DNA of 7,531 bases, from contig JAEZBK010000219.1 of assembly GCA_023427355.1 (NCBI GenBank), positions 1 through 7,531 on the forward strand. Reading direction: 5' to 3'. The notes beneath the pieces were generated by a model. The model made no database searches and was not told the DNA's origin. It was given only the letters and a program-made list of their open reading frames with translations. The position numbers and the translations under genes are program-made. Of this stretch, positions 5,599 to 7,531 are shown one piece after another (position 1 is the stretch's first letter; each line of letters starts with the position of its first letter). This DNA is from Pseudomonadota bacterium (GTDB lineage: Bacteria; Pseudomonadota; Alphaproteobacteria; Micropepsales; Micropepsaceae).

Positions 5599-6768
5599 AT
5601 GCCGCGCCAGTATACACGCCAAGAGCTCTACGACCTGGTTTGGGGCCAGCCAACCCGGACCGTGGCGGCCGCCCTGGGCGTCTCCGACGTGGCGCTGGCC
5701 AAGACCTGCCGGAGGGCTGAAATACCCATCCCTCCTCGGGGCTATTGGGCGGGTAAGTCCGAAAGGTTGCGTCCTGTTCGGCCCGCCCTGCCGCCGCGCT
5801 TCCCAGGCGGCGCAGATAGCTTCGAGATCGGCGGGGACGGCCGCCACTACTGGCGGTCCCATAGCGACCAAGAAATCCTCGATATGCCCGGGCCGCCCGA
5901 ACAGGAGTTCGATGAACCGCTGGAAGCGGTCGCCGCCCGGATCGAGAAGATGGTCGGAAAAGTCCCCGCCGTCCGAAACTTCAACAAGGCGTTCGGGGAT
6001 GTGGCCCGCCTGCTGGCCCACGACGAGGAGCGTAAGGCTGACGAATGGGGCTTCCAAAAGCCCCTATACGACAGCGGGATAGAGCGCCGCCGCCTACTGC
6101 TGCTCAACTCGCTTTTCTTGGCCTTCTACGCCGCAGGCTGCAAAGCCAGTATGTCGACCTCCAAGTGGCAGCAGCACGATGCGCACTCGAGATCGATCTG
6201 CGTGACGGTGGGGGTACAGCAGGTCTACTTCACGCTCGCCCCCCCGACCACGGGACGGCAACGCCATCAGGTACCCTCAGAAAAGGATGGGAAGCTCCGC
6301 ATCGCCCTTGGCCATCACTATTCCGAAGAAGCGCCCATCCAGTTCTGGGAAGACAGCGCCGATGCTAAGCTAGAGACGCGGCTACGCGAGATTGTAACCA
6401 CCATCATGTTCGAAGCTGAGAAAGCGCATCGGGCGCGAGCCGTCAGTCATCGGGCGTGGATCATCGAGCGAAAAGCAGGCATTGCAAAACGATTAGAGGA
6501 AGAAAGAGCTGCACAAGCGCGCGAAGCTCAGAAAGCCCGAGAGCGCCAGCAGAAGGAGGCCGTTGACTCACTGCTGAAGCAGGCGGCCGATTTGCAGAAA
6601 GCGCAGGCGATAAGGGCGTATGTTTCGGAAATACGTGGCTGTGTTAGCGAGCTATCAGCACCCAAAGATGGTTTAGACCGCTGGGCAGATTGGGCACTGG
6701 CCCAGGCTGATCGGATCGACCCTACCCAATCGCTTAGGTTTCTCGAGGGCCTGCCAGCGAACAGCTAA
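5599..6768 (+). CDS. Accessory protein with HTH-like N-terminus and coiled coil
   Basis: This 389-aa protein belongs to a family I know only as uncharacterised accessory proteins. They begin YTR(E/Q)ELY(E/D)LVW and continue through a helix-turn-helix-like segment into PPRGYW. Here these are residues 5-15, about 19-41 (VAAALGVSDVALAKTCRRAEIP) and 45-50. The middle (about 160-280) looks globular. Residues about 285-345 are a Lys/Glu/Ala/Gln-rich coiled coil (KRLEEERAAQAREAQKARER), followed by a short C-terminal domain with conserved Trp. There is no signal peptide or membrane segment. ATG 5599 is chosen for an ideal AGGAGG (5587-5592) six bases upstream and the family-typical start; an in-frame ATG at 5542 lacks these. 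It is probably DNA-binding, but no enzyme motif is visible. It sits inside the tRNA-linked element, 100 nt before a restriction gene on the same strand. Confidence 0.85.
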   Translation: MPRQYTRQELYDLVWGQPTRTVAAALGVSDVALAKTCRRAEIPIPPRGYWAGKSERLRPVRPALPPRFPGGADSFEIGGDGRHYWRSHSDQEILDMPGPPEQEFDEPLEAVAARIEKMVGKVPAVRNFNKAFGDVARLLAHDEERKADEWGFQKPLYDSGIERRRLLLLNSLFLAFYAAGCKASMSTSKWQQHDAHSRSICVTVGVQQVYFTLAPPTTGRQRHQVPSEKDGKLRIALGHHYSEEAPIQFWEDSADAKLETRLREIVTTIMFEAEKAHRARAVSHRAWIIERKAGIAKRLEEERAAQAREAQKARERQQKEAVDSLLKQAADLQKAQAIRAYVSEIRGCVSELSAPKDGLDRWADWALAQADRIDPTQSLRFLEGLPANS

Positions 6769-6793
6769 AGCCTCCCAAGGCACCGCCACCTCC

Positions 6794-6805
6794 GGGCTAA
6801 AGCCC
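6794..6805 (+). terminator. Small hairpin after the HTH-like gene
   Basis: GGGCTAAAGCCC is a self-complementary 12-mer 25 nt after the stop at 6768. It lacks a following T run, so termination by it is doubtful, but it separates the two element genes. Confidence 0.25.
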
Positions 6806-6818
6806 ATCAAGTACGCCA

Positions 6819-6847
6819 TAGACACCCACGCTCGGTGTTTTCATACT
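6819..6847 (+). promoter_or_regulatory. Candidate sigma-70 promoter of the restriction gene
   Basis: TAGACA (6819-6824, five of six to TTGACA), a 17-nt spacer, and CATACT (6842-6847, four of six to TATAAT) are correctly spaced. They would start RNA near 6854, a few bases before the ribosome site CGAGGGA (6857-6863). The very short leader suggests the restriction gene can be expressed apart from the upstream gene. Confidence 0.5.
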
Positions 6848-6868
6848 AGCCTCGGGCGAGGGACGAAA

Positions 6869-7531
6869 ATGGCTGCCGGGAAAGACGCAAAAACACCAGC
6901 GTTTCTGATGGAAATTACTTCTGACGCGGTAAAGCGAGCCGTCGCTGAATTCAATCGCCTGACGCGCGGACCCTTCCTCAAAAAATACGGCTTCGGCAAA
7001 GCCAAAGAGTATTTTCTAGTTGTCGGCGGAAAATACTACGATTCAAAAGCAATTATCGGCGCCGCTTACAAGCACGTCTCCGCAGATGGCAAGCCATTGC
7101 GGAGCAAAGACTTCAGCGGAGGCGAACTGGCGGTCAGCCGTGCCCTAGAGCGACTAGATTTCAAAGTCGAAAGAATTCGAGACCCATTCCCAACACAGGG
7201 CTTTGAAAGGGGACGCACCTACAACCGCCGCGCCGATATTCACGCCAGGTATGGCGGACAACAGCAGGGTGGAATAGCGACGCCCGACGGGCCTTTTGTA
7301 TTTCTATTCACTGGAAAGCAGGGCAATGCCTATGGCTACCAGGACGGAATGCGGCCAGATGGTGCCTTCGATTACACGGGCGAAGGCCAAACCGGCGACA
7401 TGACGTTCATACGCGGCAACAAAGCCATTCGTGACCATATCGAAAATGGTAAGGATCTCCTACTGTTCGAGACGCTCAAGGCTAAGGGACAGTGCCGCTA
7501 CCTAGGCTCATTCGTGTGCGATGGCTGGGAC
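6869..7531 (+). CDS. ScoMcrA-like type IV restriction endonuclease (5' part)
   Basis: This gene is open from ATG 6869 through the last base of the window: 221 codons with no stop, so the C-terminus is missing. CGAGGGA (6857-6863) lies five bases upstream of the ATG. Residues about 12-105 resemble the N-terminal head of the Streptomyces McrA (ScoMcrA) group (KKYGFGKAKEYFLVV, YYDSKAIIGAAYKH, FSGGELAVSRALERLDF). Residues from 112 match its SRA-like domain: FERGRTYNRRADIHARYGGQ (112-131), YTGEGQTGDM (169-178), GNKAIRDH (183-190), GKDLLLFE (194-201) and FVCDGW (215-220). Relatives end in an HNH nuclease domain, expected beyond the edge. Such enzymes cut foreign DNA with modified bases, and ScoMcrA also cuts phosphorothioated DNA; the head here passes straight to the SRA part, with little room for a separate sulfur-binding domain. 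Base use is more A/T-rich than the chromosome to the left. Confidence 0.85.
   Translation, partial: MAAGKDAKTPAFLMEITSDAVKRAVAEFNRLTRGPFLKKYGFGKAKEYFLVVGGKYYDSKAIIGAAYKHVSADGKPLRSKDFSGGELAVSRALERLDFKVERIRDPFPTQGFERGRTYNRRADIHARYGGQQQGGIATPDGPFVFLFTGKQGNAYGYQDGMRPDGAFDYTGEGQTGDMTFIRGNKAIRDHIENGKDLLLFETLKAKGQCRYLGSFVCDGWD

Noticed and set aside
5479..6057. A 192-codon open frame on the - strand opposite the HTH-like gene.
   Set aside because: It overlaps the well-supported + strand gene with an ideal ribosome site, and its product is Gly/Arg/Pro-rich shadow sequence.

Overview
The window is GC-rich proteobacterial DNA. Gene style, codon bias and the family variants of the uronate enzymes suggest an alphaproteobacterium, probably a sphingomonad or relative; this is a judgement from sequence style, not a database result. 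The window splits into a chromosomal part (1 to about 5343) and what looks like the left end of an integrated accessory element (about 5344 to 7531).

Positions 1-3008 hold a tight hexuronate-catabolism operon on the + strand: the C-terminal end of an ExuT-like MFS transporter, uxaC (uronate isomerase) and uxuB (fructuronate reductase). The gaps are 3 nt and a 1-nt TGATG overlap. Together they would import glucuronate/galacturonate, isomerise it to the keto-uronate and reduce it to the aldonate. The dehydratase and KDG steps are not in the window. A LacI-family-type operator lies just after uxuB. Next come a small PAS_5-type single-domain protein (3127-3654) and an unrecognised small helical protein (3808-4293). 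Converging on the latter from the - strand is a secreted CBM9-like sugar-binding protein (4303-5070).

Positions 5071-5598 have no protein gene but much structure: an 18-bp tandem repeat, a large palindrome, and a 45-nt 3' fragment of a tRNA-Arg(ACG) gene on the - strand (5299-5343). The fragment runs from the anticodon loop to CCA and a T6 run follows it; its 5' half is missing. This is the usual footprint of a tyrosine-recombinase attachment site. DNA to its right has different base use: a structured non-coding stretch with 11-bp phased repeats, then a 389-aa protein with an N-terminal helix-turn-helix-like segment and a C-terminal coiled coil (5599-6768). Last is the 5' two-fifths or so of a ScoMcrA-like type IV restriction endonuclease (6869 to the window end).

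The most interesting reading is that the right third is the edge of a tRNA-Arg-targeted genomic island carrying a defence module: a modified-DNA restriction enzyme next to an uncharacterised HTH/coiled-coil protein. The integrase and the intact tRNA-Arg gene should lie beyond the right edge.
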